Source: Pseudomonas sp. 8O
Lineage (GTDB): Bacteria > Pseudomonadota > Gammaproteobacteria > Pseudomonadales > Pseudomonadaceae
Assembly (NCBI RefSeq): GCF_902506495.1
Contig: NZ_LR733263.1
Location: 165,372-229,371, forward strand
DNA: 64,000 bases
Direction of reading: 5' to 3'
The translations under genes and the position numbers were made by a program. Positions 8,524-17,587 of the stretch are shown in pieces; position 1 is the stretch's first letter, and each line of letters starts with the position of its first letter. The notes under the pieces were generated by a model, which saw nothing but the letters and a program-made list of their open reading frames with translations, was not told where the DNA came from and made no database searches.

Positions 8524-9282
8524 ATGCCCCTGCATCTGCGCTTGCTGTTCCCTGCTCTCACCCTGGCCCTGGGCGCCGGCCTGGGCTTCATCCACCCCGT
8601 CGGCCTGCTGCTGGGCAGCGCATTCGCCATCACCCTGCTGGCAGGGCAATCGCATCTGCCGAACTGGCTATGGCTGCCTCTGATCCTGCTCGGCGGCATT
8701 GCCCTGGCGGCGCACCTCATACCCGGTTTCAGCCCCTGGCAGTTGTGGCAGCCACGTCTCATCAGTCACGACGCAGCTCCCTATGGCCTGCGTCTGTCCT
8801 GGGACAAGCTGCTGTTGGGCACCGCCCTGCTCGCCTGGTGGCTGGGGCAGCCACGCAGCCCTGTGATTTCGCTGAAACATGCCTGGCTGACGTGCGTCGC
8901 CACCTTGCTGCTGGTGCCGTTATTGGCCATGGCGCTGGGTCTGGTCGCCTGGCAGCCCAAATGGCCGCAGGGCCTGCTGCTGTGGCTGGCGGTCAATCTC
9001 GGCGTGGCGGTGCTGGCGGAGGAACTACTCTTTCGCGGTCTGTTGCAGACTGCCCTGATCAAGCGCCTGGGTATCTGGCCAGGCTTGCTGTTGACGGCGG
9101 GCCTGTTCGGCGCGGCCCACCTGCCCTTCAGCACACTATTCGCCGTGGTGGCGACATGCGCGGGGCTGGGTTATGGGCTGGCCTTTCACTACAGCGGCCG
9201 CCTGAGCCTGGCCATCGCCCTGCATACAGCGGTCAATCTTCTGCATATATTGCTGTTGAGCTATCCGCTACGTCTGGCGTGA
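8524..9282 (+). CDS. CPBP family intramembrane glutamic endopeptidase
   Basis: 252 residues with about seven or eight membrane spans. The CPBP (Abi/CAAX-protease-like) signature is present: the glutamate pair and Arg in AEELLFRGLLQTAL near 166, then His in LFGAAHLPFS near 200, and a final LHTAVNLLH block that supplies the third motif. The physiological substrate is unknown. ATG 8524 follows a strong AGGAGGT; the open frame upstream runs through a repeat element and is not used. Its last 50 bp overlap the 3' end of the convergent solute-binding-protein gene. Confidence 0.88.
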   Translation: MPLHLRLLFPALTLALGAGLGFIHPVGLLLGSAFAITLLAGQSHLPNWLWLPLILLGGIALAAHLIPGFSPWQLWQPRLISHDAAPYGLRLSWDKLLLGTALLAWWLGQPRSPVISLKHAWLTCVATLLLVPLLAMALGLVAWQPKWPQGLLLWLAVNLGVAVLAEELLFRGLLQTALIKRLGIWPGLLLTAGLFGAAHLPFSTLFAVVATCAGLGYGLAFHYSGRLSLAIALHTAVNLLHILLLSYPLRLA

Positions 9283-10051
9283 CGGCAATGTGATAAGGCG
9301 AGAAAATGCGTTGCAGCTCGCCTTTCGCCCTCAACTGCTCGAGCAGAGCGGCGAAGCGTTCAGGAGTAATCGGCGCGCCGGCGCGAATCATCGCATGATG
9401 GCGATAGACCTGATCGACACGCTCGGAGATCAGTAACTGCCGTGCATACTCGCGATTGCGCTCGAGGAAGTCATAGAGATTGGAGCGAGTCACCAGCGCG
9501 ACATCGGCGCGCCCGCGTATCACCATCAGCAGGTTGCTGTCGTGGGAATGACCGAGGTTGGCGTTGAAGGTGTTGGTAAGGAACTCCGGGTCGCTGTTGA
9601 ACTGGGCAAATCCGTAGTGATAACCACGATATAGCGCCAGGCGCTTGCCTTCGAGCTGTTCGAAGTAACCCTGGTCGCGCAGTGCCTCCTTTCTGGCGAC
9701 GAACAACTCCGCATCTTCCAGCCTCATATCGACGGCTTCAGCGTCGATGTCCTGCCAGCCCCATTGCGGATTCTCGAAAATTGCCATATCGATACGCCCA
9801 CGCTGCAGGTCGCTGAAGCGACGCACGATGGCGGTGGGCAACATGGTGAAGTGGTATTCGCTCTGCTCTCGATTGAGCGCTTCGAGCAGCTGCGGCAGCA
9901 GGCCACTCGAGTCATGCAGGTTGGACTTGATCACATAGGGGGGGAAGTGCGCGCCACCGACCTTGACCACGTCGGCCGCATGAAGAGGACCCACCAGCAA
10001 GAGACACAAGGCACCCAAACATCCATGAATCCAGCACCGCACATGCCGCAT
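9233..10051 (-). CDS. Periplasmic substrate-binding protein (SBP family 3-like)
   Basis: 272 residues from ATG 10051, giving a clean signal peptide (MRHVRCW, a hydrophobic stretch, GPLHAAD). A GTG at 10093 preceded by GGAG is the alternative start. The mature part begins VVKVGGAHFPPYV, the usual lobe-1 opening of family 3 binding proteins, and has QRGRIDMAIFENPQWGW and a later SHDSNLLMVIRGRADVALVTR block. No ABC permease or ATPase genes adjoin, so it may be an orphan binding or sensory protein. It is a clear paralogue of the next gene upstream (shared HYGFAQF/S, FNA.L, SHDSNL). The 3' end overlaps the CPBP gene. Confidence 0.8.
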   Translation of the reverse strand: MRHVRCWIHGCLGALCLLLVGPLHAADVVKVGGAHFPPYVIKSNLHDSSGLLPQLLEALNREQSEYHFTMLPTAIVRRFSDLQRGRIDMAIFENPQWGWQDIDAEAVDMRLEDAELFVARKEALRDQGYFEQLEGKRLALYRGYHYGFAQFNSDPEFLTNTFNANLGHSHDSNLLMVIRGRADVALVTRSNLYDFLERNREYARQLLISERVDQVYRHHAMIRAGAPITPERFAALLEQLRAKGELQRIFSPYHIAVTPDVADSSTAIYAED

Positions 10052-10127
10052 GTCGAGTCCCCAACAAATTCCTTCTCTCAGTGAGCTGCACACTACTCCA
10101 GTCTCTCCTGACCGACTAGATGGATTT

Positions 10128-10913
10128 TCACTCTACTGACACTTTGTTACCCAATGTCAGACGATAGCGCCCAAGTAGCTTAGTTAGTTCACCACTGGCC
10201 TGCAGCCGGCTCAACAATTCGGCAACTTCAGCCGGGCTCAGCGGTCCCTTGGGGCGCAGCAGCACCTGATGGTGATAGAGCTGATCCGGGCGATCGGAAA
10301 CCAGCAACTCGGGCAGCATTTCCGGATGCCGATCCAGAAACAGCTCCAGATACGAGCGCGTCACTACAGCGATATCGACGCGCCGCGCCAGCAGCATGCG
10401 CAGGTTACTGTCGTGGGAATAGGTCAACAGCGCATTGAAGTTCCGCGCGAGATAGTCAGGGTCGGCGTCGAAACTGGCGAAGCCGTAGTGATAGCCGTTG
10501 TAGAGCGCCATGCGCTTGTCGCTGAAATTCTCGAAATAGTCCTGCCCACGCCCCGGTTCCGCCGCAGCGACATAGACTTCCGCATCATCGATATCCAGCC
10601 CCAAAGCCAGGTATGACGTGCCCTGCCACCCCCAGCGACTGGACTCGAAGAACATCAGATCGAAGCGTCCGCTTTCAAGGTCGCGGTAACGGCGGGTCGC
10701 CGAAGTCGGTACCAGCACGAAACGGTATTGCTGCTGCGCCGCGTTGAGTGCGCGCAACAACTCGGGCACCAAACCTTGCGGATAGGATGATTCGGGTTTG
10801 TCCAGATAAGGCGGGAAGTGATAACCGCCGACGCGCACCTCCTGCAGCGCAACGGCAGCAGGTACATGCAACAGCCACAGACAGCACAACAGGCAAAAGG
10901 CTAGTGCGCGCAA
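10128..10913 (-). CDS. Periplasmic substrate-binding protein paralogue
   Basis: 261 residues if started at TTG 10913, which has GAGAGG 6 nt upstream and yields a compact signal peptide (MRALAFCLLCCLWLLHVPAAVA). GTG 10937 and TTG 10973 are longer options; no ATG is available at the N-terminus. The mature region begins EVRVGGYHFPPYL. It shares the block order, the HYGFASFDADPDY region and SHDSNLRMLLARRVDIAVVTRS with the downstream paralogue, so the two arose by tandem duplication. No transporter partners are nearby. Ligand unknown. Confidence 0.77.
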   Translation of the reverse strand: MRALAFCLLCCLWLLHVPAAVALQEVRVGGYHFPPYLDKPESSYPQGLVPELLRALNAAQQQYRFVLVPTSATRRYRDLESGRFDLMFFESSRWGWQGTSYLALGLDIDDAEVYVAAAEPGRGQDYFENFSDKRMALYNGYHYGFASFDADPDYLARNFNALLTYSHDSNLRMLLARRVDIAVVTRSYLELFLDRHPEMLPELLVSDRPDQLYHHQVLLRPKGPLSPAEVAELLSRLQASGELTKLLGRYRLTLGNKVSVE

Positions 10914-11008
10914 ACTCGACCTCTCGTCACGGATCACAGCGCGGGAGTACCCCAACGCCCGTGTTCGAGCCAAAAACCGGCAGTTGCTACTATCCTAGCC
11001 GAATTCGC

Positions 11009-11632
11009 TCAGGCTTCCTTGCACACCAATGACAACGCTTCTTCTGCCAACTGATCCAGCGTCATGGGTCCCTGCGAACGGAACCAGGTATTGGTCCAAC
11101 TCAGCGCACCGGTGAGAAAACGCCGCTGAATGAAGGGATCGCCCCTGAAGTAACCGGCCTCACGCGCCTCGCCCAGCACCGCCAACCAGATCTGCTCGTA
11201 GGTATCACGCAAGGCCAGTACCTGCGCCTGCCCATCTTCCGAAAGCGAACGCCATTCGTAGACCAGCACCGCCATGGCCTCGCCGGTACCGCCCATGATC
11301 GATTGCAGCTCGCAGCGGATCAGCGCCAGCAGCCGCTCGCGGGTGCCCTGCGCCTCGGCCAGTGCAGCGCGCATGAGCGCGGTGTTGTAAACGATGGTTT
11401 CCTCCATCACCGAGCGCAGGATCTCGTCCTTGCTCTTGAAGTGGTGAAAGATGCTGCCCGACTGAATACCGATCGCGGCGGCCAGATCACGCACCGTGGT
11501 GCGCTCGTACCCCTTGCTGCGGAACAGGTGGGCGGCCATCTGCAACAGCTTGCCGCGGGCACTGTCCGGATCGGTTACCTGGCCGCTGGCGACCAGTTCC
11601 TGCATCACGGCCTGGGCTCTGTGTTCGTCCAC
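11009..11632 (-). CDS. atuR: TetR-type repressor of acyclic terpene utilisation
   Basis: 207 residues from GTG 11632, chosen because GGGGAG lies 8 nt upstream. A longer frame to 11788 would run over a likely operator. The N-terminal HTH is RTTVRDLAAAIGIQSGSIFHHFKSKDEIL, followed by a helical ligand domain. The position divergent from atuA identifies it. In P. aeruginosa AtuR represses the atu cluster by binding two inverted repeats in this gap (established), and two matching palindromes are present here at 11739 and 11796. The inducer is presumably a terpene-derived metabolite. Confidence 0.92.
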   Translation of the reverse strand: MDEHRAQAVMQELVASGQVTDPDSARGKLLQMAAHLFRSKGYERTTVRDLAAAIGIQSGSIFHHFKSKDEILRSVMEETIVYNTALMRAALAEAQGTRERLLALIRCELQSIMGGTGEAMAVLVYEWRSLSEDGQAQVLALRDTYEQIWLAVLGEAREAGYFRGDPFIQRRFLTGALSWTNTWFRSQGPMTLDQLAEEALSLVCKEA

Positions 11633-11738
11633 GCTGACTTCTCCCCTGGCTGCCTTGCTCGGCGATTGTTCTGATGAATTCTCTATGCTGCCGGCAAGTG
11701 CTTGTCTTGCTTGATGAAATGTATGCGGCGAGAGCTGA

Positions 11739-11754
11739 CCAAGCAAGCGCTTGG
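11739..11754. promoter_or_regulatory. Probable AtuR operator 1
   Basis: CCAAGCAAGCGCTTGG, an imperfect palindrome whose exact reverse complement recurs at 11796-11811. It is 107 bp upstream of the chosen atuR start. The pair matches the reported two-inverted-repeat arrangement for AtuR. A degenerate related motif lies near 11694-11713. Confidence 0.75.
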
Positions 11755-11795
11755 GCGCATTTTTGGCCGAATTGCCGTCTTTCACCACTTTAAAA

Positions 11796-11811
11796 CCAAG
11801 CGCTTGCTTGG
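11796..11811. promoter_or_regulatory. Probable AtuR operator 2
   Basis: CCAAGCGCTTGCTTGG, the exact reverse complement of operator 1, 57 bp away start to start and 42 bp before the atuA ATG. A further perfect palindrome GTGAGCTCAC follows at 11816-11825. Confidence 0.75.
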
Positions 11812-11853
11812 TAGTGTGAGCTCACCTTCTCAATGTGTGACGGGCCAATTCCA

Positions 11854-13641
11854 ATGAGCAAAACCGTACGCATCGGCTGCGCCTCCGCTTTCTGGGGCGA
11901 CACCTCTACAGCAGCCGCCCAGCTGGTTCGCGGCGCCGAGCTGGATTACCTGGTATTCGACTACCTGGCCGAGATCACCATGTCGATCATGGCCGGCGCC
12001 CGCATGAAGAAGCCTGACGATGGCTACGCCCGCGATTTCGTCGAAGTGCTGACGCCGCTGCTGGGCGAGCTGGCGGCGAAGAAGATCCGCGTCATCAGCA
12101 ACGCCGGCGGGGTCAACCCGATAGCCTGTGCCACCGCACTGAGCGCTGCCTGCGAGCAGGCCGGCGTGCAACTTAAGATCGCCGTGCTGCACGGCGACAA
12201 CCTGCAACCCAAGCTTGGCGAGCTGGTCAAGGCCGGCACCCGCGAGATGTTCAGCAGCGCAGCGCTGCCGCCCTTCTGCGTGTCGGTCAACGCCTACCTG
12301 GGCGCGCCGGGCATCGTCGCCGCGCTCGAACAGGGCGCCGACATCGTCATCACTGGTCGCGTGGTCGACAGCGCCGTGGTCAGCGCCGCCCTGGTGCACG
12401 AGTTCGACTGGGCCTGGTCCGACTACGACAAGCTCGCCCAGGCCGCCCTGGCCGGGCACATCATCGAATGCGGCGCGCAGTGCACCGGTGGCAACTTCAC
12501 CGATTGGCGCGACGTACCGGATTACGAGCACATCGGTTTTCCCATCGTAGAAGTCGAAGGCGATGGCCGTTTCGTCGTGACCAAGCCCGAGGGTTCCGGC
12601 GGCCTGGTCACGCCTCTTACCGTTGGCGAGCAGATGCTCTACGAGATCGGCGACCCGCGCGCCTATCTGTTGCCGGACGTGATCTGCGACTTCACCCTGG
12701 TCGAACTGCGTCAGGTAGGCGACAACCGCGTGCAGTTACAGGGCGCGCGCGGCCTGCCGCCTACCGATCAGTACAAGGTCAGCGCCACGCACCCGGACGG
12801 TTTTCGCTGCACCGCCAGCTTCCTGCTCGCGGGTATCGACGCCGTGGCCAAGGCGGAGCGGGTCAGCCAGGCGATCATCAAAAAGACCGAAGAGATGTTC
12901 GCCGAGCGTGGCTGGGGCCGTTACCAGGAGGTCAGCGTCGAGCTGCTCGGCAGCGAGGCCACCTATGGAGCCCATGCCCATCGCACGTATAGCCGCGAGG
13001 TGGTGGTGAAGATCGCTGCGCGCCACGCCCGGAAGGAAGCACTGGTCCTCTTCTCCCGCGAGATAGCCCAGGCAGCCACCGGCATGGCGCCGGGCCTGAC
13101 CGGCATCGTCGGCGGCCGCCCTACCGTCTACCCGGTGATCCGCCTGTTCAGTTTCCTGGTGGACAAGAGTGCCTGCGCCTTGAGCGTCGAGATCGATGGC
13201 GAGCGCCAGCCGGTCGCCCTGCCCCAGGTCGATGCCTTCGACCCCATGCAACTGCGCGCGCCGGCCGCCCTCCCCGTGCCCATGGGCGAAGCGGACGCTA
13301 CCGTACCGCTGATCCGCCTGGCCGTGGCGCGCTCCGGCGACAAGGGCAACCACAGCAATATCGGCGTGATGGCCAGAAAGCCCGAATACCTGGCGTGGAT
13401 AGCCGCTGCGCTGACACCCGAAGCCGTGGCCAGCTGGATGGCACATACCCTGGATGCCGAGCACGGTCACGTCAGCCGCTGGTACCTGCCAGGCAGCCAC
13501 AGCCTCAACTTCCTGCTGGAGAACGCGCTGGGCGGTGGTGGCGTCGCCAGCCTGCGTATCGACCCGCAGGGCAAGGCCTTCGCCCAGCAACTGCTGGAAT
13601 TCCCGGTACCGGTGCCCAAGGCGCTGGCCGACAGCCTGTAG
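11854..13641 (+). CDS. atuA: Acyclic terpene utilisation protein AtuA
   Basis: 595 residues. The N-terminal DUF1446/AtuA domain (about 1-455) begins [16 protein letters not shown] and includes [20 protein letters not shown]. The C-terminal part (about 470-590) contains [17 protein letters not shown], the AtuA-like ferredoxin-fold region. It is required for growth on citronellol/geraniol in P. aeruginosa but its exact reaction is unsettled. ATG 11854 is chosen by family N-terminus; ATG 11833 is in frame, and neither has a strong Shine-Dalgarno. It is the first gene of atuABCDEFG. The TAG stop lies in the first arm of a REP palindrome. Confidence 0.94.
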   Translation: MSKTVRIGCASAFWGDTSTAAAQLVRGAELDYLVFDYLAEITMSIMAGARMKKPDDGYARDFVEVLTPLLGELAAKKIRVISNAGGVNPIACATALSAACEQAGVQLKIAVLHGDNLQPKLGELVKAGTREMFSSAALPPFCVSVNAYLGAPGIVAALEQGADIVITGRVVDSAVVSAALVHEFDWAWSDYDKLAQAALAGHIIECGAQCTGGNFTDWRDVPDYEHIGFPIVEVEGDGRFVVTKPEGSGGLVTPLTVGEQMLYEIGDPRAYLLPDVICDFTLVELRQVGDNRVQLQGARGLPPTDQYKVSATHPDGFRCTASFLLAGIDAVAKAERVSQAIIKKTEEMFAERGWGRYQEVSVELLGSEATYGAHAHRTYSREVVVKIAARHARKEALVLFSREIAQAATGMAPGLTGIVGGRPTVYPVIRLFSFLVDKSACALSVEIDGERQPVALPQVDAFDPMQLRAPAALPVPMGEADATVPLIRLAVARSGDKGNHSNIGVMARKPEYLAWIAAALTPEAVASWMAHTLDAEHGHVSRWYLPGSHSLNFLLENALGGGGVASLRIDPQGKAFAQQLLEFPVPVPKALADSL

Positions 13642-13699
13642 GAGCGGGGTTGCCCGCGATCAACAACGCAAAAGCATCGCCAGCAAGCTGGCTCCTACA
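13638..13699. repeat. REP-type palindrome (GTAGGAGC family), atuA-atuB gap
   Basis: The arms GTAGGAGCGGGGTTGCCCGCGATC and GATCGC..GCTGGCTCCTAC-type sequence fold back over a short loop. The first arm starts inside the CTG-TAG end of atuA. The same family occurs at 18400 and, more diverged, at 41304. Confidence 0.88.
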
Positions 13700-13732
13700 T
13701 AAACCGATGCAGGTGCAACAAGGAAAACAACA

Positions 13733-14602
13733 ATGGCATACGACTCGGTATTCAGACCTGGCCTATTCGCCGATCAGACCATCCTGGTTACCGGCGGTGG
13801 CAGCGGCATCGGCCGCTGCGTGGCCCACGAGCTGGCCCATCTCGGCGCCCATGTGGTGCTGGTCGGACGCAAGTTGGAAAAGCTGGAGAAGACCTGCGCC
13901 GAGATCATCGAAGACGGCGGCAGCGCCAGCTTCCAGGTCTGCGACATCCGCGACGAAGACGCGGTAAAGTCCATGATCGCTAGAGTGATCGAGGAACGCG
14001 GGCGCATCCATCAGCTGGTCAACAACGCCGGCGGCCAGTTCCCCGCGCCGCTGATCGGCATCAACCAGAAAGGCTTCGAGACCGTGGTGCGCACCAACCT
14101 GGTGGGCGGTTTCCTGGTGGCCAGGGAAGTCTTCCTGCAGAGCATGAGCAAGCACGGCGGCGCCATCGTCAACATGCTCGCCGACATGTGGGGCGGCATG
14201 CCCGGCATGGGCCACTCCGGCGCCGCCCGCGCCGGTATGGAGAACTTCACCAAGACTGCTGCCTACGAGTGGGGCCACGCTGGCGTGCGGGTCAACGCCG
14301 TGGCGCCGGGCTGGATCGCCTCCAGTGGCATGGACACCTACCCCGAGTCGATGAAGAACATGATCCGCAACCTCAAGGATCACGTGCCGCTGCAGCGCAT
14401 CGGCAGCGAATCCGAGGTAGCCGCGGCCATCGTTTTCCTGCTCAGCCCCGGCGCCAACTTCATCAGCGGCAACACCATCCGCATCGACGGTGCGGCCAGC
14501 CAGGGCACCCGCGCCTGGACGCTGGGCAAGGCGAGAAACAGCGAGCCCTACAACGGTTTCCATCGGGCCTATGTGCCCGATGTACTGAAAGATCAGGAGT
14601 AA
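13733..14602 (+). CDS. atuB: SDR oxidoreductase of the terpene pathway
   Basis: 289 residues. The Rossmann motif TGGGSGIG lies near residue 21, with NNAGGQF near 101. The usual YxxxK is not obvious; the equivalent region reads HSGAARAGMENFTKTAAYEW, where Ser/Ala precede a Lys-less helix, as in the 2,4-dienoyl-CoA-reductase-like SDR branch. AtuB is thought to act in the oxidation of the terpene alcohol or side chain, not firmly assigned. ATG 13733 is preceded by AAGGA. Only 4 bp separate it from atuC. Confidence 0.9.
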   Translation: MAYDSVFRPGLFADQTILVTGGGSGIGRCVAHELAHLGAHVVLVGRKLEKLEKTCAEIIEDGGSASFQVCDIRDEDAVKSMIARVIEERGRIHQLVNNAGGQFPAPLIGINQKGFETVVRTNLVGGFLVAREVFLQSMSKHGGAIVNMLADMWGGMPGMGHSGAARAGMENFTKTAAYEWGHAGVRVNAVAPGWIASSGMDTYPESMKNMIRNLKDHVPLQRIGSESEVAAAIVFLLSPGANFISGNTIRIDGAASQGTRAWTLGKARNSEPYNGFHRAYVPDVLKDQE

Positions 14603-14606
14603 GGCG

Positions 14607-16223
14607 ATGCCCGTGATCCAATCGGAAATCGACGTGCATGGCGAAGCCTTCGCGCAGAACCGCGAAGCCATGCTGGCCGCCATCACAGCCTTCCGCGACG
14701 TCGAGCAGAAGGTGCAGGACAAGGCGCAGGAAGCCAAGGCCAAGTTCGAGAAGCGAGGCCAGTTGCTGCCGCGTGAACGCATCAACCTGCTGCTCGATGC
14801 CGGTGCGCCGTTCCTCGAGCTGGCCTCGCTGGCCGGCTACAAGCTGCATGACGACAAGGACGGCAGTCAGGCCGGCGGCGGCCTGATCGCCGGCATCGGC
14901 TACATCGCCGGCGTACGTTGCCTGGTGATTGCCAACAACAGCGCGATCAAGGGCGGCACCATCTCCCCCAGCGGCCTGAAGAAGTCCCTGCGCCTGCAGC
15001 AGATCGCCTTCGAGAACAAACTGCCGGTGGTGACCCTGGCAGAAAGCGGCGGCGCCAACCTCAACTACGCCGCCGACATCTTCGTCGAGGGCGCGCGCGG
15101 CTTCGCCAATCAGGCGCGCATGTCCGCCATGGGCCTGCCGCAGATCACCGTAGTGCACGGCTCAAGCACCGCCGGCGGGGCCTATCAGCCCGGCCTTTCG
15201 GACTACGTGGTGGTGGTACGCGGCAAGGCCAAGATGTTCCTCGCCGGCCCACCACTGCTCAAGGCCGCCACCGGCGAGATCGCCACCGACGAGCAACTCG
15301 GCGGCGCCGAGATGCACGCTCAGGTCGCCGGCACCGCCGAATACCTGGCCGAGAATGACGCCGACGGTGTACGCCTGGCGCGGGAGATCCTCGCCATGCT
15401 GCCCTGGAACCAGCAGCTACCGGCGCGTCCGGCGAAAACCTGGCGCGAACCGCTGTACCCAGCCGAGGAACTGCTCGGCCTGGTACCGGCCGACGCCAAG
15501 AAGCCCTACGACGTGCGCGAGATCATCGCGCGCATCGCCGATGGCTCGGAGTTCCTCGATTTCAAGAACGAGTTCGACAGCCAGACCGTGTGCGGCCATC
15601 TGCAGATCGAAGGCCAGGCCTGCGGTTTCATTGGCAACAACGGCCCTATCACCCCGCAGGGCGCGGCCAAGGCAGCGCAGTTCATCCAACTGTGCGAGCA
15701 GAGCAACACGCCGATCCTGTTCTTCCACAACACCACCGGTTTCATGGTCGGTACCGAGTCGGAGCAGAACGGCGTGATCAAGCACGGCTCGAAGATGATC
15801 CAGGCCGTGGCCAACGCCACCGTGCCCAAGCTCACCATCGTCGTAGGCGGTTCCTACGGCGCCGGCAACTACGCCATGTGCGGCAGAGGCCTCGACCCGC
15901 GCTTCATCTTCGCCTGGCCCAACAGCAAGACCGCCGTGATGGGTGGTGCCCAGGCCGGCAAGGTGCTGCGCATCGTCACCGAGGACAAGCATGCCAAGGA
16001 AGGCAAGGAAGCCGATCCGAAAATGCTCGACATGCTCGAGCAAGTCACTGCGCAGAAGCTCGACAGCCAGTCCACCGCGCTGTACGGCACCGCCAGCCTG
16101 TGGGACGACGGCCTGATCGATCCGCGTGATACGCGCAAGCTGCTGGGCTTCTTGCTGGACATCTGTGCCGAAGCCAACCTGCGTCCATTGAAGAAAAGCA
16201 GCTTCGGCGTGGCGCGATTCTGA
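14607..16223 (+). CDS. atuC: Geranyl-CoA carboxylase, beta (carboxyltransferase) subunit
   Basis: 538 residues, a normal length for acyl-CoA carboxylase beta subunits. With biotinylated AtuF it carboxylates cis-geranyl-CoA, the committed step of the Atu pathway. N- and C-terminal crotonase-like halves are visible: SGGANLNYAADIFVEG and GSSTAGGAYQPGLSDYV in the first, FFHNTTGFMVG and GGSYGAGNYAMCGR in the second. It closely resembles methylcrotonyl-CoA carboxylase beta; the operon context decides for the geranyl enzyme. ATG 14607 follows AGGAG. The stop is immediately followed by a REP palindrome. Confidence 0.94.
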   Translation: MPVIQSEIDVHGEAFAQNREAMLAAITAFRDVEQKVQDKAQEAKAKFEKRGQLLPRERINLLLDAGAPFLELASLAGYKLHDDKDGSQAGGGLIAGIGYIAGVRCLVIANNSAIKGGTISPSGLKKSLRLQQIAFENKLPVVTLAESGGANLNYAADIFVEGARGFANQARMSAMGLPQITVVHGSSTAGGAYQPGLSDYVVVVRGKAKMFLAGPPLLKAATGEIATDEQLGGAEMHAQVAGTAEYLAENDADGVRLAREILAMLPWNQQLPARPAKTWREPLYPAEELLGLVPADAKKPYDVREIIARIADGSEFLDFKNEFDSQTVCGHLQIEGQACGFIGNNGPITPQGAAKAAQFIQLCEQSNTPILFFHNTTGFMVGTESEQNGVIKHGSKMIQAVANATVPKLTIVVGGSYGAGNYAMCGRGLDPRFIFAWPNSKTAVMGGAQAGKVLRIVTEDKHAKEGKEADPKMLDMLEQVTAQKLDSQSTALYGTASLWDDGLIDPRDTRKLLGFLLDICAEANLRPLKKSSFGVARF

Positions 16224-16225
16224 CC

Positions 16226-16275
16226 GTAGGGCGGGTGAAACCCGCAAAGCATGCGGCGGGTTTCACCCGCCCTAC
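16226..16275. repeat. REP-type palindrome (GTAGGGCGGGT family), atuC-atuD gap
   Basis: GTAGGGCGGGTGAAACCCGC pairs with GCGGGTTTCACCCGCCCTAC over a short CAAAGCATG-containing loop, close to a perfect hairpin. It begins 2 bp after the atuC stop. Confidence 0.9.
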
Positions 16276-16304
16276 AGACCCATTCGATACGGAGCACAAC
16301 AACA

Positions 16305-17465
16305 ATGATCTTCACCCAGGAACACGAAGAACTCCGCCGTACCGTCCGCAATTTCGTCGACAAGGAAATCAATCCGCACGTCGATGAGTGGGAAAAGGAG
16401 GGCCGCTTCCCCATCCACGACATCTTCAGGAAGGCCGGCGAACTGGGGCTGCTTGGCATCTCCAAACCGGAGAAATTCGGCGGCATGGGCCTGGACTACA
16501 GCTACTCGATCGTTGCCGCCGAAGAGTTCGGCACCATCCACTGCGGCGGCATCCCGATGTCCATCGGCGTGCAGACCGACATGTGCACCCCGGCCCTGGC
16601 GCGCTTCGGCTCCGATGAGCTGCGCGAAGCGTTCCTGCGCCCGGCCATTACTGGTGAGATGGTCGGCTGCATCGGCGTCTCCGAAGTTGGCGCCGGCTCC
16701 GACGTGGCGGGCCTGAAGACCACCGCGCGCAAGGACGGCGATGACTACGTGATCAACGGCAGCAAGATGTGGATCACCAACTCGCCATCGGCCGACTTCA
16801 TCTGCCTGCTGGCCAACACCAGTGACGACAAGCCGCACGTCAACAAGTCACTGATCGTGGTGCCGATGAAGACTCCTGGCATCACGGTGAGCCCACACCT
16901 GGACAAGCTCGGCATGCGCAGCTCGGAAACCGCCCAGGTGTTCTTCGACAACGTGCGCGTGCCGCAGCGCTATCGCATCGGCCACGAAGGCGCCGGCTTC
17001 ATGATGCAGATGCTGCAGTTCCAGGAAGAGCGCCTGTTCGGTGCGGCGAACATGATCAAGGGCCTGGAACACTGCGTAGACACCACCATCGACTACTGCA
17101 AGCAGCGCCACACCTTCGGTCAGCCGCTGATCGACAACCAGGTCATTCACTTCCGCATGGCCGAGCTGCAGACCGAGATCGAGTGCCTGCGCGCACTGGT
17201 GTACCAGGCCACCGAGCAATACGTGAAAGGCCGTGACGTGACCAAGCTGGCATCGATGGCCAAGCTCAAGGCCGGGCGCCTCGGCCGCGAGGTGTCCGAC
17301 GCCTGCCTGCAGTACTGGGGCGGCATGGGATTCATGTGGGACAACCCGGTGTCGCGCGCCTACCGCGACGTGCGCCTGGTCAGCATTGGCGGCGGTGCCG
17401 ACGAAATCATGCTCGGCATCATCTGCAAGCTGATGGGCATCCTGCCTGGGAAAAAGAAGGGCTGA
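16305..17465 (+). CDS. atuD: Acyl-CoA dehydrogenase (citronellyl-CoA dehydrogenase)
   Basis: 386 residues with the three acyl-CoA dehydrogenase domains. CIGVSEVGAGSDVAG (about 122-136) and KMWITNSPSADF are the FAD/substrate signatures, and the C-terminus has QYWGGMGFMWDNPVSRAYRDVR. AtuD oxidises citronellyl-CoA to geranyl-CoA; its electrons pass to ETF, and etfBA/etfD are encoded about 21 kb downstream in this window. ATG 16305 begins MIFTQEHEELR; the upstream frame runs through the REP. Confidence 0.93.
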   Translation: MIFTQEHEELRRTVRNFVDKEINPHVDEWEKEGRFPIHDIFRKAGELGLLGISKPEKFGGMGLDYSYSIVAAEEFGTIHCGGIPMSIGVQTDMCTPALARFGSDELREAFLRPAITGEMVGCIGVSEVGAGSDVAGLKTTARKDGDDYVINGSKMWITNSPSADFICLLANTSDDKPHVNKSLIVVPMKTPGITVSPHLDKLGMRSSETAQVFFDNVRVPQRYRIGHEGAGFMMQMLQFQEERLFGAANMIKGLEHCVDTTIDYCKQRHTFGQPLIDNQVIHFRMAELQTEIECLRALVYQATEQYVKGRDVTKLASMAKLKAGRLGREVSDACLQYWGGMGFMWDNPVSRAYRDVRLVSIGGGADEIMLGIICKLMGILPGKKKG

Positions 17466-17476
17466 GATACGCTGAT

Positions 17477-17569
17477 GGTTCCCACGTCGAGGCGTCGAAC
17501 CGTCCGCGTGGGAACCCATAACGGGACGCTCCGCGTCGCCAAATGCATTCCCACGCGGAGCGTGGGAAC
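17477..17569. repeat. Double REP-like palindrome (GGTTCCCACG family), atuD-atuE gap
   Basis: Two fold-backs: GGTTCCCACG with CGTGGGAACC (17477-17516), and GACGCTCCGCGT with ACGCGGAGCGT, ending GGGAAC at 17569. It occupies most of the 122-bp gap. Confidence 0.82.
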
Positions 17570-17587
17570 GATCTAAAGGTGCCCCCC

